Below are positions 53,665 through 61,566 of a stretch of DNA of 64,000 nucleotides, piece after piece (position 1 is the stretch's first letter; each line of letters opens with the position of its first letter). The stretch is from Flavihumibacter rivuli. GTDB taxonomy: Bacteria > Bacteroidota > Bacteroidia > Chitinophagales > Chitinophagaceae. Made by a program: the position numbers and the translations under genes. The notes below the pieces were generated by a model. It saw nothing but the letters and a program-made list of their open reading frames with translations. It did not search any database and was not told the origin of the DNA. The stretch is from assembly GCF_018595685.2 (NCBI RefSeq), contig NZ_CP092334.1, positions 2,508,001 through 2,572,000 of the forward strand. The letters run 5' to 3'.

Positions 53665-55071
53665 ATGGGATGCAGTAGTTGTGGTACAGGGAAACCAAAT
53701 GGTTGTAAAAGCAATGGAGGCTGCTCGAGCGGCGGCTGTAACCGGATGAATACTTTTGACTGGTTACGCAACCTTCCATTCGCAGACCCGGAATCTTCCT
53801 GCAAGGTGGTTGAGGTCACTTTTAACAAGGGAAGCAGGAAGGATTTTTACAGGAACAATACCCTGCAATATTTTGAGAAAGGGGAAAAGGTAACCGTAGA
53901 AGGTGTAAGCGGCGTTGATGTAGGTGAGGTTAGCCTAACCGGTGAACTGGTCAGGCTTCAACTCAAGAAAAAAGGTGTCAATGAATTTGACCCTGAGATG
54001 AAGAAGATCCTGCGGAAGTCCAATGAGCGTGACCTGGAATTGCTGAAAGTTAACAAGGCCAGGGAAGCAGAAGCCATCATCCGTTCCAGGGCCATAGCCC
54101 GCCAGTTGAACCTGAACATGAAAGTGAGTGAGGTCGAGATCCAGGCAGATGGAAGGAAAGCTACTTTTTTCTATATCGCCGATGACCGCGTGGATTTCAG
54201 AGAACTGATCAAGATCTATGCTTCCGAATTCAAGGTGAAGGTAGAAATGCGCCAGATCGGGGCACGCCAGGAAGCGGCCAAGGTGGGAGGCATCGGTTCC
54301 TGCGGAAGGGAACTTTGTTGCAGCACCTGGCTGACGGATTTCAAGAGCGTGAATACTACTGCTGCGAGGTACCAGAACCTCAGTATCAACCAAACCAAGC
54401 TCAGCGGCCAGTGCGGCAGGTTAAAATGCTGCCTCAATTATGAGCTGGACACCTATTTAGATGCACTGCAGGGATTCCCTGATCGTGCCGATACTTTACA
54501 GGTAGCAAGGGGCACTGCCCATCTCATTAAAAAGGATATTTTCAAGAACCTGATGTGGTATGTGTTGCCGGAGAGCAACAAACAATACCCGCTGACCATC
54601 GAAAGGGTCAGGAAGATCCAGTCATTGAATGCCCAGGGCATTGTACCAGATGAGTTGGAAGCTGTTGATGTAACCAGCACCAAACCCAAAGAGGTAGAAC
54701 CTGAATTCGTGGATGTGGTGGGACAGATCAGCCTGCGCAGCCTTGAAAAGAATGACAGGAGAAGGAAGCAGCAGCAGAAACAGAAACAACAACCAGGTAA
54801 GGGACCACAGCAAGCCCAAAAGCCCCAGCAGCCATCCCAGCAAAAGCCCCAGGCCCCTAAAGAAGGCCAGCAGCAGGGACAGCAGGGACAACAAGGACAG
54901 CGTGGGCCAAGACCGGCAGGAGGCAACCGTCCACCGCAACAGCAGCAACAACAGAAAGGACAGCAGCCACAGCAACAGCAGAAGAAGCAGGGTCCTCCTC
55001 CCCAGCAACAAAACAGGCCACCGCGTCCGCCGAGGCCACCCCAACAGCAAGGACCAAAGAAAGATTCCTGA
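53665..55071 (+). CDS. ricT: RicT (PSP1/YaaT) family protein with long glutamine-proline tail
   Basis: A 468-residue cytoplasmic protein. The PSP1 domain (about residues 90-250) has ATFFYIADDRVDFRELI, GGIGSCGRELCCSTWL and GQCGRLKCCLNYELD; the cysteines in these last two segments bind iron-sulphur in the RicAFT complex of B. subtilis, which matures mRNAs with RNase Y. The N-terminus is unusually cysteine-rich (GCSSCGTGKPNGC). Past residue ~370 the protein is a low-complexity glutamine/proline/glycine tail, absent in Firmicutes. It follows holB, as in Bacillus; RicA and RicF are not here. Confidence 0.9.
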   Translation: MGCSSCGTGKPNGCKSNGGCSSGGCNRMNTFDWLRNLPFADPESSCKVVEVTFNKGSRKDFYRNNTLQYFEKGEKVTVEGVSGVDVGEVSLTGELVRLQLKKKGVNEFDPEMKKILRKSNERDLELLKVNKAREAEAIIRSRAIARQLNLNMKVSEVEIQADGRKATFFYIADDRVDFRELIKIYASEFKVKVEMRQIGARQEAAKVGGIGSCGRELCCSTWLTDFKSVNTTAARYQNLSINQTKLSGQCGRLKCCLNYELDTYLDALQGFPDRADTLQVARGTAHLIKKDIFKNLMWYVLPESNKQYPLTIERVRKIQSLNAQGIVPDELEAVDVTSTKPKEVEPEFVDVVGQISLRSLEKNDRRRKQQQKQKQQPGKGPQQAQKPQQPSQQKPQAPKEGQQQGQQGQQGQRGPRPAGGNRPPQQQQQQKGQQPQQQQKKQGPPPQQQNRPPRPPRPPQQQGPKKDS

Positions 55072-55072
55072 T

Positions 55073-55112
55073 AAACAGAAATCCCCCCAGGTTGCTGGGG
55101 GGATTTCTGTTT
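55073..55112. terminator. Bidirectional terminator between ricT and the M20 gene
   Basis: 18-bp near-perfect stem AAACAGAAATCCCCCCAG with its complement and a four-base loop, placed between the two convergent genes. T/A-rich tails exist on both sides. Confidence 0.8.
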
Positions 55113-55126
55113 ATCATCCAGTGGAA

Positions 55127-56593
55127 TTAATCCCTGTAGTTCAAAGCCGGCTTCCTATCGCCCAACAAGGGATAGTATTTGAAATCAGCCCCTCTTGCCG
55201 CATCGAACTCTGCTTTTGCCTTTTGCAGAATAGCAGGATCGGTCAGCAGGTCGATGCCTGTCATGGCCATGGTTTTCGCAGCAACGGTCATTCCCTTTGC
55301 CCCGATATCGGTACCACCACAGGCAACAGCCTGCCAGCTATGTGCAGGAGTACCAGGTACCCAGGTTGCAGCCGATAAGCCTACCGTTGGAACATTCCAA
55401 CTCACATCACCAACATCCGTAGAACCCATTGGGGCATTCGGTTCCCTGGTGAGTGGCTTCACCGTTCCGGCACGCTCCATGGGAGGTGTGGCAAAACCCA
55501 GGCTTTGCTGGATCTTCTTTGCAAAAGCTTTCTCCTCTTCTGTATAACTGAAACCACCCACCTGGTCAAGGTTCACCTGCATGGCCTTCGCCAACTCTGT
55601 ATTCAACAAAAGGTCATAAGTACCACCAATGGGTTCATAATCCATCCTGGTTTCCGTACCTGTTGCGGCACCCTGTGCTGCCAATACAATGCGATCGAAG
55701 AGTTGCTTTACCACATCACGATTCGGATGCCTTACATAATAGTATACTTCGGCAAAATCAGGAACCACATTGGGCGCCTTACCACCGCTGGTGATCACAT
55801 AATGGATCCTTGCATCGGAAGGAATATGTTCACGCATCATGTTCACCATCATATCCATGGCTTCTACCCCATCGAGGGAAGAACGACCCCTTTCAGGAGA
55901 AGCAGAGGCATGGGCAGAAACGCCATAGAAGCGGAATTTGGCAGATTTGTTCGCGAGGGCTCCATCATAAGTGACGGCATTCTCATCACCGGGATGCCAG
56001 TGCAGCACCACGTCAACGCCTTTGAATAGTCCTTCCCTTACCATATACACTTTCCCGGAGCCACCTTCTTCTGCAGGGGTTCCATATACTTTGATGGTCC
56101 CTGTAAACTTGTATTGATCGATCATCTTCTTCAATTCAATCCCGGCAGCTACAGAAGCCGTACCGAAAAGATGGTGTCCGCAACCATGACCGGAAGTCCT
56201 GCCTGCCGCCGGCTTCTTTTCCGCAACCGCTTCCTGTGAAAGCCCGGGCAAGGCATCAAATTCTGCGAGGACACCAATGACAGGACTACCTGATCCATAG
56301 GTGGCAACAAATGCGGTGGGGATACCGGCCACGCCAGATTCAACCTGGAAGCCATTATCTTTCAATGTCTGCTGGAGCAGGGCAGAACTCTTCTGCTCCT
56401 TATACCCCAGTTCAGCATATTCCCAGATCTGCATGGCAATATCCTTGTATTTGCCATGGTCATTATCGAGGTCCTGCCTGACCTGGGTTTTTGCAGCCTG
56501 TACAGCAGGATTGGATTTCTTTTTCTGGGCCTGAAGGCCATTTGCCATAACCGAGAGCCCAACCATTGTTAAAAGAGCGAACCGATTAAACAT
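55127..56593 (-). CDS. Exported M20 family amidohydrolase (AbgB-like)
   Basis: A 488-residue exported dipeptidase/amidohydrolase of the M20D type. After a signal peptide (about residues 1-22, ending LQAQ) come GHGCGHHLFGTASVAA (metal site), YGTPAEEGGSGKVYM and VLHWHPGDENA, the order seen in p-aminobenzoyl-glutamate hydrolase subunit B and relatives. The dimerisation lid and a C-terminal STDVGDVSWNVP segment complete it. ATG 56593 is used because the frame upstream contains cysteines and no signal. Substrate is unknown. Confidence 0.92.
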   Translation of the reverse strand: MFNRFALLTMVGLSVMANGLQAQKKKSNPAVQAAKTQVRQDLDNDHGKYKDIAMQIWEYAELGYKEQKSSALLQQTLKDNGFQVESGVAGIPTAFVATYGSGSPVIGVLAEFDALPGLSQEAVAEKKPAAGRTSGHGCGHHLFGTASVAAGIELKKMIDQYKFTGTIKVYGTPAEEGGSGKVYMVREGLFKGVDVVLHWHPGDENAVTYDGALANKSAKFRFYGVSAHASASPERGRSSLDGVEAMDMMVNMMREHIPSDARIHYVITSGGKAPNVVPDFAEVYYYVRHPNRDVVKQLFDRIVLAAQGAATGTETRMDYEPIGGTYDLLLNTELAKAMQVNLDQVGGFSYTEEEKAFAKKIQQSLGFATPPMERAGTVKPLTREPNAPMGSTDVGDVSWNVPTVGLSAATWVPGTPAHSWQAVACGGTDIGAKGMTVAAKTMAMTGIDLLTDPAILQKAKAEFDAARGADFKYYPLLGDRKPALNYRD

Positions 56594-56729
56594 AGTGATC
56601 GTATTATTTGTACAATTTAAGACTTTAATGCAGTCAACTGCCGCATAGCAAAAAGAATAGCCTTCCCGCTTATCCCAACAGCTTTCGCGGGAAACAAACA
56701 TCCATTAAATTAGATAAAGCTTATATCCA

Positions 56730-57656
56730 TTGCCTATTCCACTGCTCATCCTATCGCGTTCGGCCATCGGCCTGGTGATGCTCCTCCTGACCTGGGGGAT
56801 CATCGCACCCGGCTGCATGACCTTCAGGATCGATGATGACAAGGCCGTGAACCAGTTCAGGAAGAATGGCGTGGAACTCAGGACCTATACCGCAAAGGTC
56901 GAAGGAAGGAATCTCCATTTTGTAGAAACGGGAGATACCGCAAAACCCATTCTTTTCTTTGTACATGGTACACCAGGCTCCTGGTCTGCATTTGGCGACT
57001 ACCTAAAGGATCCGGTGCTGCTATCCCGTTACCATATGATCAGTATCGACAGGCCTGGCTTCGGCTATAGTGATTTTGGGCAGGCAGAAAACCTGGCAAG
57101 GCAATCGGAACTGATCAGTCCTTTGTTGCGCAAGTTGTCCGGAGGGAAACCATTATACCTGGTCGGTCATTCACTGGGCGGACCAATGATCGTGAAACTG
57201 GCAGCGGACAATCCTCAGTATGTAATGGGATTGGTGATCATATCAGGATCCATCGACCCCGATGCAGAGAAACCGGAAAAATGGCGGCCGGTCCTGTACA
57301 GCACCCCGTTGAACCTCCTGGTTCCCGGTGCGTTCAAACCATCCAATGTTGAACTATGGTACTTGAAAAAGGACCTGAGGTTGATGGAGCGTGATTATGC
57401 GAAGGTCACCTGTCCGGTCTATTTTATCCATGGCAGGAAGGATACCTGGGTACCTCCTTCGAATGTAGATTATGGTATGCGGCAGTTGAGCCACTCCCAG
57501 CGCATCGATACCCTTTTCCTTGAGGAAGGCAATCATTTCATCCCTTTCAATGCGTTCAATACCGTCAGGGATAAATTGTCGGTGATTGATGATATATATA
57601 ACCCGATGGCATTACAACGGGCCAGGAAGGATTCTACCATCGGTAGCCATCAATAA
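56730..57656 (+). CDS. Alpha/beta hydrolase
   Basis: A 308-residue hydrolase. The oxyanion-hole HGTPGSW, nucleophile elbow GHSLGG (serine), an aspartate in FIHGRKDTWVPP and a histidine in EEGNHFIPFN form a full catalytic triad. The N-terminus is hydrophobic and ends IAPGCMTF, a possible lipobox, so it may be membrane- or outer-membrane-attached. The frame opens at TTG 56730; an ATG at 56778 is an alternative that keeps the same hydrophobic stretch. Substrate is unknown; it faces a repeat-filled gap downstream. Confidence 0.87.
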   Translation: MPIPLLILSRSAIGLVMLLLTWGIIAPGCMTFRIDDDKAVNQFRKNGVELRTYTAKVEGRNLHFVETGDTAKPILFFVHGTPGSWSAFGDYLKDPVLLSRYHMISIDRPGFGYSDFGQAENLARQSELISPLLRKLSGGKPLYLVGHSLGGPMIVKLAADNPQYVMGLVIISGSIDPDAEKPEKWRPVLYSTPLNLLVPGAFKPSNVELWYLKKDLRLMERDYAKVTCPVYFIHGRKDTWVPPSNVDYGMRQLSHSQRIDTLFLEEGNHFIPFNAFNTVRDKLSVIDDIYNPMALQRARKDSTIGSHQ

Positions 57657-57813
57657 AAAAGGGAGCGGGAGTTGAGAGTATGCTTTTAAAGTTTTTACAT
57701 ACCACATTGTTTTGACTGCGCCAGAGGTTTCCATCCCGATGATCTCCTTTCACCTCAGCAAGTATCCCGAAGAGAATAATGTATTCGCACATCCTATTAC
57801 TTAAGAAGTACCT

Positions 57814-57899
57814 CAGCGGGCGCGGTCGAAGTAGACCCCGATGAACATTTATCCTACTATTCATCAGGGTCCCCTACGGGAGACCCTGATGGGGTTAGA
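57814..57899. repeat. Composite REP-like repeat, copy A
   Basis: About 86 bases made of two modules: a GTCG/GAC-type hairpin reading CAGCGGGCGcgGTCG then gaccCCGATGAA, and a strong palindrome (57862-57891) with 10-bp arms CATCAGGGTC / GACCCTGATG. It ends in GGGGTTAGA. It resembles the copy at 58065-58150. Confidence 0.7.
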
Positions 57900-57931
57900 G
57901 AATACCGTATTCGCACATCTTTATCCCCAGC

Positions 57932-57953
57932 GGGGTCTCCCGCAGGGGACCCC
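57932..57953. repeat. Inverted copy of the REP-like palindrome
   Basis: GGGGTCTCCCGCAGGGGACC plus two further bases; this is the reverse complement of the core seen in copies A, B and C. It lies 40 bases from copy A, so an RNA through both could form a long hairpin. Confidence 0.65.
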
Positions 57954-58064
57954 GATGTATAAAAGGCGAAATATCTATCCATCCACCAGCTAAGCTCATC
58001 TTCCAACTACCCGTTGGTCATAAGACACAACGGGGGCGACGGAGGATAGTACATCTCATCAAGC

Positions 58065-58150
58065 CAGCGGGCGTTGTCGCAAACGACTCCCGATGAATTT
58101 CTCTTCCACTATTCATCAGGGTCCCCTGCGGGAGACCCTGCTGGGGTTAG
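58065..58150. repeat. Composite REP-like repeat, copy B
   Basis: Same two modules as copy A: CAGCGGGCGttGTCG then GACtCCCGATGAA, and the palindrome CATCAGGGTC ... GACCCTG (58114-58140), ending in GGGGTTAGA. It is 251 bases from copy A. Confidence 0.7.
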
Positions 58151-58240
58151 AAATCACTGGTTGGTGGAATATCACATTTCCACATGTACCCTCGCAGCGT
58201 TGCGGAGAGGGTGCCCACATTTCCACATCTCTTTTACGCC

Positions 58241-58287
58241 TTCCTACTATTCATCAGGGTCCCTTCCAGGAGACCCTGTAGAGGTTA
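58241..58287. repeat. Partial REP-like repeat, copy C
   Basis: TTCCTACTATTCATCAGGGT followed by the palindrome core (58252-58278) and a decayed end. The first module is missing, so it is a partial or worn copy. Confidence 0.6.
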
Positions 58288-58312
58288 AGGTCAAAAAGTA
58301 TTGGATTAAATG

Positions 58313-58342
58313 AAAATCGGGAGCCGATTCCGGACTCCCGAT
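58313..58342 (-). terminator. Terminator after the AIM24-family gene
   Basis: 8-bp stem ATCGGGAG / CTCCCGAT with an 11-base loop, followed on the minus strand by TTTTCATTT. Confidence 0.75.
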
Positions 58343-58385
58343 ATAAAATTTGGTTACTATACTGTAAACGTATGACCGAAAACTA

Positions 58386-59180
58386 CTACCATCCGTCACC
58401 ATCCAGCATATTGCCAAGGCCACCCAAAATACTGCCCTCTTCCTTACGGGTAGTGGTTCCATACTGCATGATGCGACTCGCCAGCCTGCTGATGGGGAGG
58501 GTCTGGATCCAGACCTTGCCAGGACCGCGAAGGGTAGCAAAGAACAAGCCCTCACCACCGAAGATGGTATTGCGGACACCTCCCACAAACTGGATATCGA
58601 AATCGATGGTCTGGGTATAGGCGACCACGCAACCGGTATCCAGTTTCAACATTTCACCGGGCTGGAGTTCCCGCTCAAAAACATGGCCTCCGGCATGTAC
58701 AAAGGCCATGCCGTCACCTTCCAGTTTCTGCATGATAAAACCTTCACCACCGAAAATACCAGTACCCAGCTTGCGCTGCAAGGCAATGCCAACACTCACC
58801 CCTTTCGCGGCACAAAGGAAGGCATCCTTCTGGCAGATGATCCTTCCACCCATTTGCATGAGGTCAAGCGGGATGATCTTACCAGGATAGGGGGAAGCGA
58901 AACTTACTTTCTTTTTTCCCTGCCCAACATTGGTAAAGGCGGTCATGAACAGGCTTTCACCCGTGAGTATGCGCTTACCTGCAGACAACAATTTGCCAAA
59001 GAGGCCGGATTGCTGTTGTTGCGAACCGTCGCCAAAAATAGTGGCCATCTGAACGCCGTCATCCATCATCATGAAACTGCCGGCTTCTGCCACAGCTGTT
59101 TCATTGGGGTCGAGCTCCACTTCCACATATTGCATCTCTTCCCCGTAAATACGATAGTCTATCTCGTGATTACTTCTCAT
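58386..59180 (-). CDS. TIGR00266/AIM24 family protein
   Basis: A 264-residue cytoplasmic protein of the AIM24/TIGR00266 family, a beta-rich trimer-like fold related to the tryptophan RNA-binding attenuator fold in shape. Family blocks are VELDPNETAVAEAGSFMMMDDGV, GESLFMTAFTN, IICQKDAFLCA and GGVRNTIFGGEGLFFATLRGPG. Function is unknown. The first frame residue is a TTG at 59189; the ATG at 59180 (MRSNHEIDYRIYG) is preferred. It stands alone between terminators. Confidence 0.92.
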   Translation of the reverse strand: MRSNHEIDYRIYGEEMQYVEVELDPNETAVAEAGSFMMMDDGVQMATIFGDGSQQQQSGLFGKLLSAGKRILTGESLFMTAFTNVGQGKKKVSFASPYPGKIIPLDLMQMGGRIICQKDAFLCAAKGVSVGIALQRKLGTGIFGGEGFIMQKLEGDGMAFVHAGGHVFERELQPGEMLKLDTGCVVAYTQTIDFDIQFVGGVRNTIFGGEGLFFATLRGPGKVWIQTLPISRLASRIMQYGTTTRKEEGSILGGLGNMLDGDGW

Positions 59181-59241
59181 TGTATTCAATTAAAACATGA
59201 AGGTAAACAGGATTATAAAATCAGGGACAGAAAAATGATGA

Positions 59242-59280
59242 ACAAACAAAAGCCCCTGTACGCGGCGTACAGGGGCTTTT
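59242..59280 (-). terminator. Terminator after the DUF3857 operon
   Basis: 16-bp perfect stem AAAAGCCCCTGTACGC with its complement and a one-base centre, in effect a 13-bp stem with a short loop, followed on the minus strand by TTTTGTTTG. It lies 15 bases past the stop. Confidence 0.82.
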
Positions 59281-59295
59281 AGAGGGGAAAACCCA

Positions 59296-61560
59296 TCAGG
59301 CCTTCTTCTTTAACAAGACCTTTACATTGTAGAGGTCCTGGGCAGCATCGATCATGGCAAGCAGCCTTGGCCATGCTGAAGCCGGCTCATACCCCTTTTT
59401 ATAAGCTTTCTCTACTACGAACACCAGGTCACTACCTTGAATACTTGCTTTACTATTCAACCTGGCACTTTCATTATCCAGATTCACAGATAATTTATCT
59501 ATCCCTTCTACTGTATAGCCATCAGGAATCTTGAACCGTACCTCCCAGTTAAAGCTACGGGCATAAGGCATATAAATATCTTCCGTGCGATTCCGAAACT
59601 TCTCTTCGAGCTTTAGTTGTGTACCCAAAAGCTTACCAATATCCATTATATAGTTATTCCCTGCCTTTTTTACCCAACCATCAATGGCAAAACTTGCACT
59701 ATATTCAAGATCAGGATTATTATGCCTGATTCCCATTTTACTCACCTTCTGGCCCTTTAACTCTAGTGGATTTACATCAAAATGCTCCTTAATGGCGGAT
59801 TCGAATTCTTTCAGCCTTTCTTTTCTTGCATCAGCGAATGCCTGGTCATATTCAGTTGCCAGGGACTTGGTCCGTTTCTTATCGGCAAACTTCTCTGTCA
59901 GGCTCATCTTTTCACCAATTTCAATCCGCTCCGCTTCATAATACTCCTCGAACAGCAGCAAATTCAATTGGTCTCCAATTTTCATATAGCCGGTTTCTGT
60001 CGTGGAACGATCGATCAGCAAACGCTGGGGATTGGAGTTATCAAGCCTGACATTCAGTAGTTCTTTTTGCTGGTTGGATTCAGCATTACTGTATGGAATG
60101 AAGTAGGAGACATCCTCGTTATTCCTACTTCTTTTGGCAAGGTAAAATGCTGGGGCTTGCTGACCTTCAAGGTAGTATGGAAAATAATTACCTGGCGTAA
60201 AGCGACCATCAAATGAAAAATAGACAGGCTTACCCTCAGAGGTTCGAATCAGGAGTTCAAAATCAGACATTAGCAATGCCTTGCTATTCTCCGGACCATA
60301 TTTACTGGTAGCCAAAACATAATCAGATTTTATTCCATAGTCCTTAAATAGTTCATAGAGATAACAGATATATTTCATTCTATACTCATCCCGCATCCTC
60401 TTTTTGTTGCGTTCAATACCTACAAGCAAATTACTTTTACCGCTTGTTTCATAATAAGCCCACCATCTTAAATAATAGTAAATAACACAGGCAGTTTCTT
60501 CAGGTGTCATCTCAACTTTTGCTCTCTTTAATTCTGCCAGTTTCTTATCAATGCGCTGCGTAAGGAAAGTAAATGGTGTTACCTTATACTCACTTCTTAC
60601 CATATTGACAAAGACTTTTACATCCTCCACCAGCTCTTCCTGTGGAATATTCTTATAGATCTCCCCGGGACGACGAGCGTTCAATTTATTTGCGTCCATT
60701 CCCTTATAACCAAAAACCATGTTCAAACGAACAATAGGTATTTGACGCATTGGAGACATCCATAATGCGATGGGATAGGCAGGAATATCCTTCTTACTGA
60801 ATGACAATTCAAAATTGTCACCGGTATCTGTCACCTTCATTTCAGGCGCACCATTCATGGATCGGTATTCCAGTGCATACTTTTTACTGATCAAACCATG
60901 CATGGAATAAGAAAGGATAGGGCTTTCTTCTGCCATATCGAAAAGTATCTCCTTATTTTCAATTTCACCCTCTGCAACCTCTACAGTACGGATGAAGTAA
61001 TCAATGATATCCCCAATTTCCAAACCCGAGACTGCAAGCTTTGCTTCCCTTACTGTATACTCATCCTTAGTCAATACAGATTCAGCATTGTTTACCTCTT
61101 GTATACTTCCATCCGGCTTGATCAATCTTACACCAAGGTAGGTATTGCTGAAATTCTTGAACACCTGATTGGGGGAATTTCTCCTAAGTATTTCCTCATA
61201 GCCGATCTCAGAATAGTTCTCAAGGGCTGCCTTATCATTTATCTTGATCAAGGCACGATCGGTCCTTACGAAGTATGTCGATTTAATCAAGCCGCCACCA
61301 GCTCCGAATAACTTCAAACTTTTGTTGGCAGTGGATTCCATTTCTATATGCTGGGCAATGATCACCGTTGAATATTTATTGTATTCAACGGGAATTTTCC
61401 TTACATCAAAGGCAGGATTCTTCCAGGCCCAGACCTCCTTTTTAACAGCTGCCAACTGAACCTGATAATCTTCCTTATCCGTAGTCGACTGACCTTTTAC
61501 CAACTGGCAGGCAAAAAGGAATGCCATAGCCATCAGGCCATTAATTCTTAATGAAAGCAT
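59296..61560 (-). CDS. DUF3857 protein with degenerate transglutaminase core
   Basis: A 754-residue exported protein (signal peptide about 1-23). The N-terminal DUF3857 domain holds ALENYSEIGYEEILRRNSPNQVFK, SVLTKDEYTVREAKLAVSGLEIGDII and EESPILSYSMHGLISKKYALEYR. The middle aligns with the transglutaminase-like part of its neighbour, but the catalytic cysteine segment (YGDCKG there) reads RDEYR here and the histidine site is also lost. A C-terminal DUF3858-like domain follows. It is 6 bases downstream of the active-looking paralogue, so the pair is an operon. Function is unknown. Confidence 0.87.
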   Translation of the reverse strand: MLSLRINGLMAMAFLFACQLVKGQSTTDKEDYQVQLAAVKKEVWAWKNPAFDVRKIPVEYNKYSTVIIAQHIEMESTANKSLKLFGAGGGLIKSTYFVRTDRALIKINDKAALENYSEIGYEEILRRNSPNQVFKNFSNTYLGVRLIKPDGSIQEVNNAESVLTKDEYTVREAKLAVSGLEIGDIIDYFIRTVEVAEGEIENKEILFDMAEESPILSYSMHGLISKKYALEYRSMNGAPEMKVTDTGDNFELSFSKKDIPAYPIALWMSPMRQIPIVRLNMVFGYKGMDANKLNARRPGEIYKNIPQEELVEDVKVFVNMVRSEYKVTPFTFLTQRIDKKLAELKRAKVEMTPEETACVIYYYLRWWAYYETSGKSNLLVGIERNKKRMRDEYRMKYICYLYELFKDYGIKSDYVLATSKYGPENSKALLMSDFELLIRTSEGKPVYFSFDGRFTPGNYFPYYLEGQQAPAFYLAKRSRNNEDVSYFIPYSNAESNQQKELLNVRLDNSNPQRLLIDRSTTETGYMKIGDQLNLLLFEEYYEAERIEIGEKMSLTEKFADKKRTKSLATEYDQAFADARKERLKEFESAIKEHFDVNPLELKGQKVSKMGIRHNNPDLEYSASFAIDGWVKKAGNNYIMDIGKLLGTQLKLEEKFRNRTEDIYMPYARSFNWEVRFKIPDGYTVEGIDKLSVNLDNESARLNSKASIQGSDLVFVVEKAYKKGYEPASAWPRLLAMIDAAQDLYNVKVLLKKKA

Positions 61561-61566
61561 ATAGGA

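Larger units (their letters stand above)
57657..58385. other. Gene-free region of REP-like repeats
   Basis: About 730 bases between the alpha/beta hydrolase and the AIM24-family gene contain no believable gene. They hold composite palindromic repeats A, B and C, an inverted copy, short echoes such as attcgcacatc (twice), and a terminator at the end. Open frames through the repeats are artefacts of the repeat sequence. Confidence 0.75.

Noticed and set aside
58093..58281. Short frames reading IHQGPLRETL in the repeat region
   Set aside because: The same peptide appears in several frames because the DNA repeat is copied; no start signal or family.
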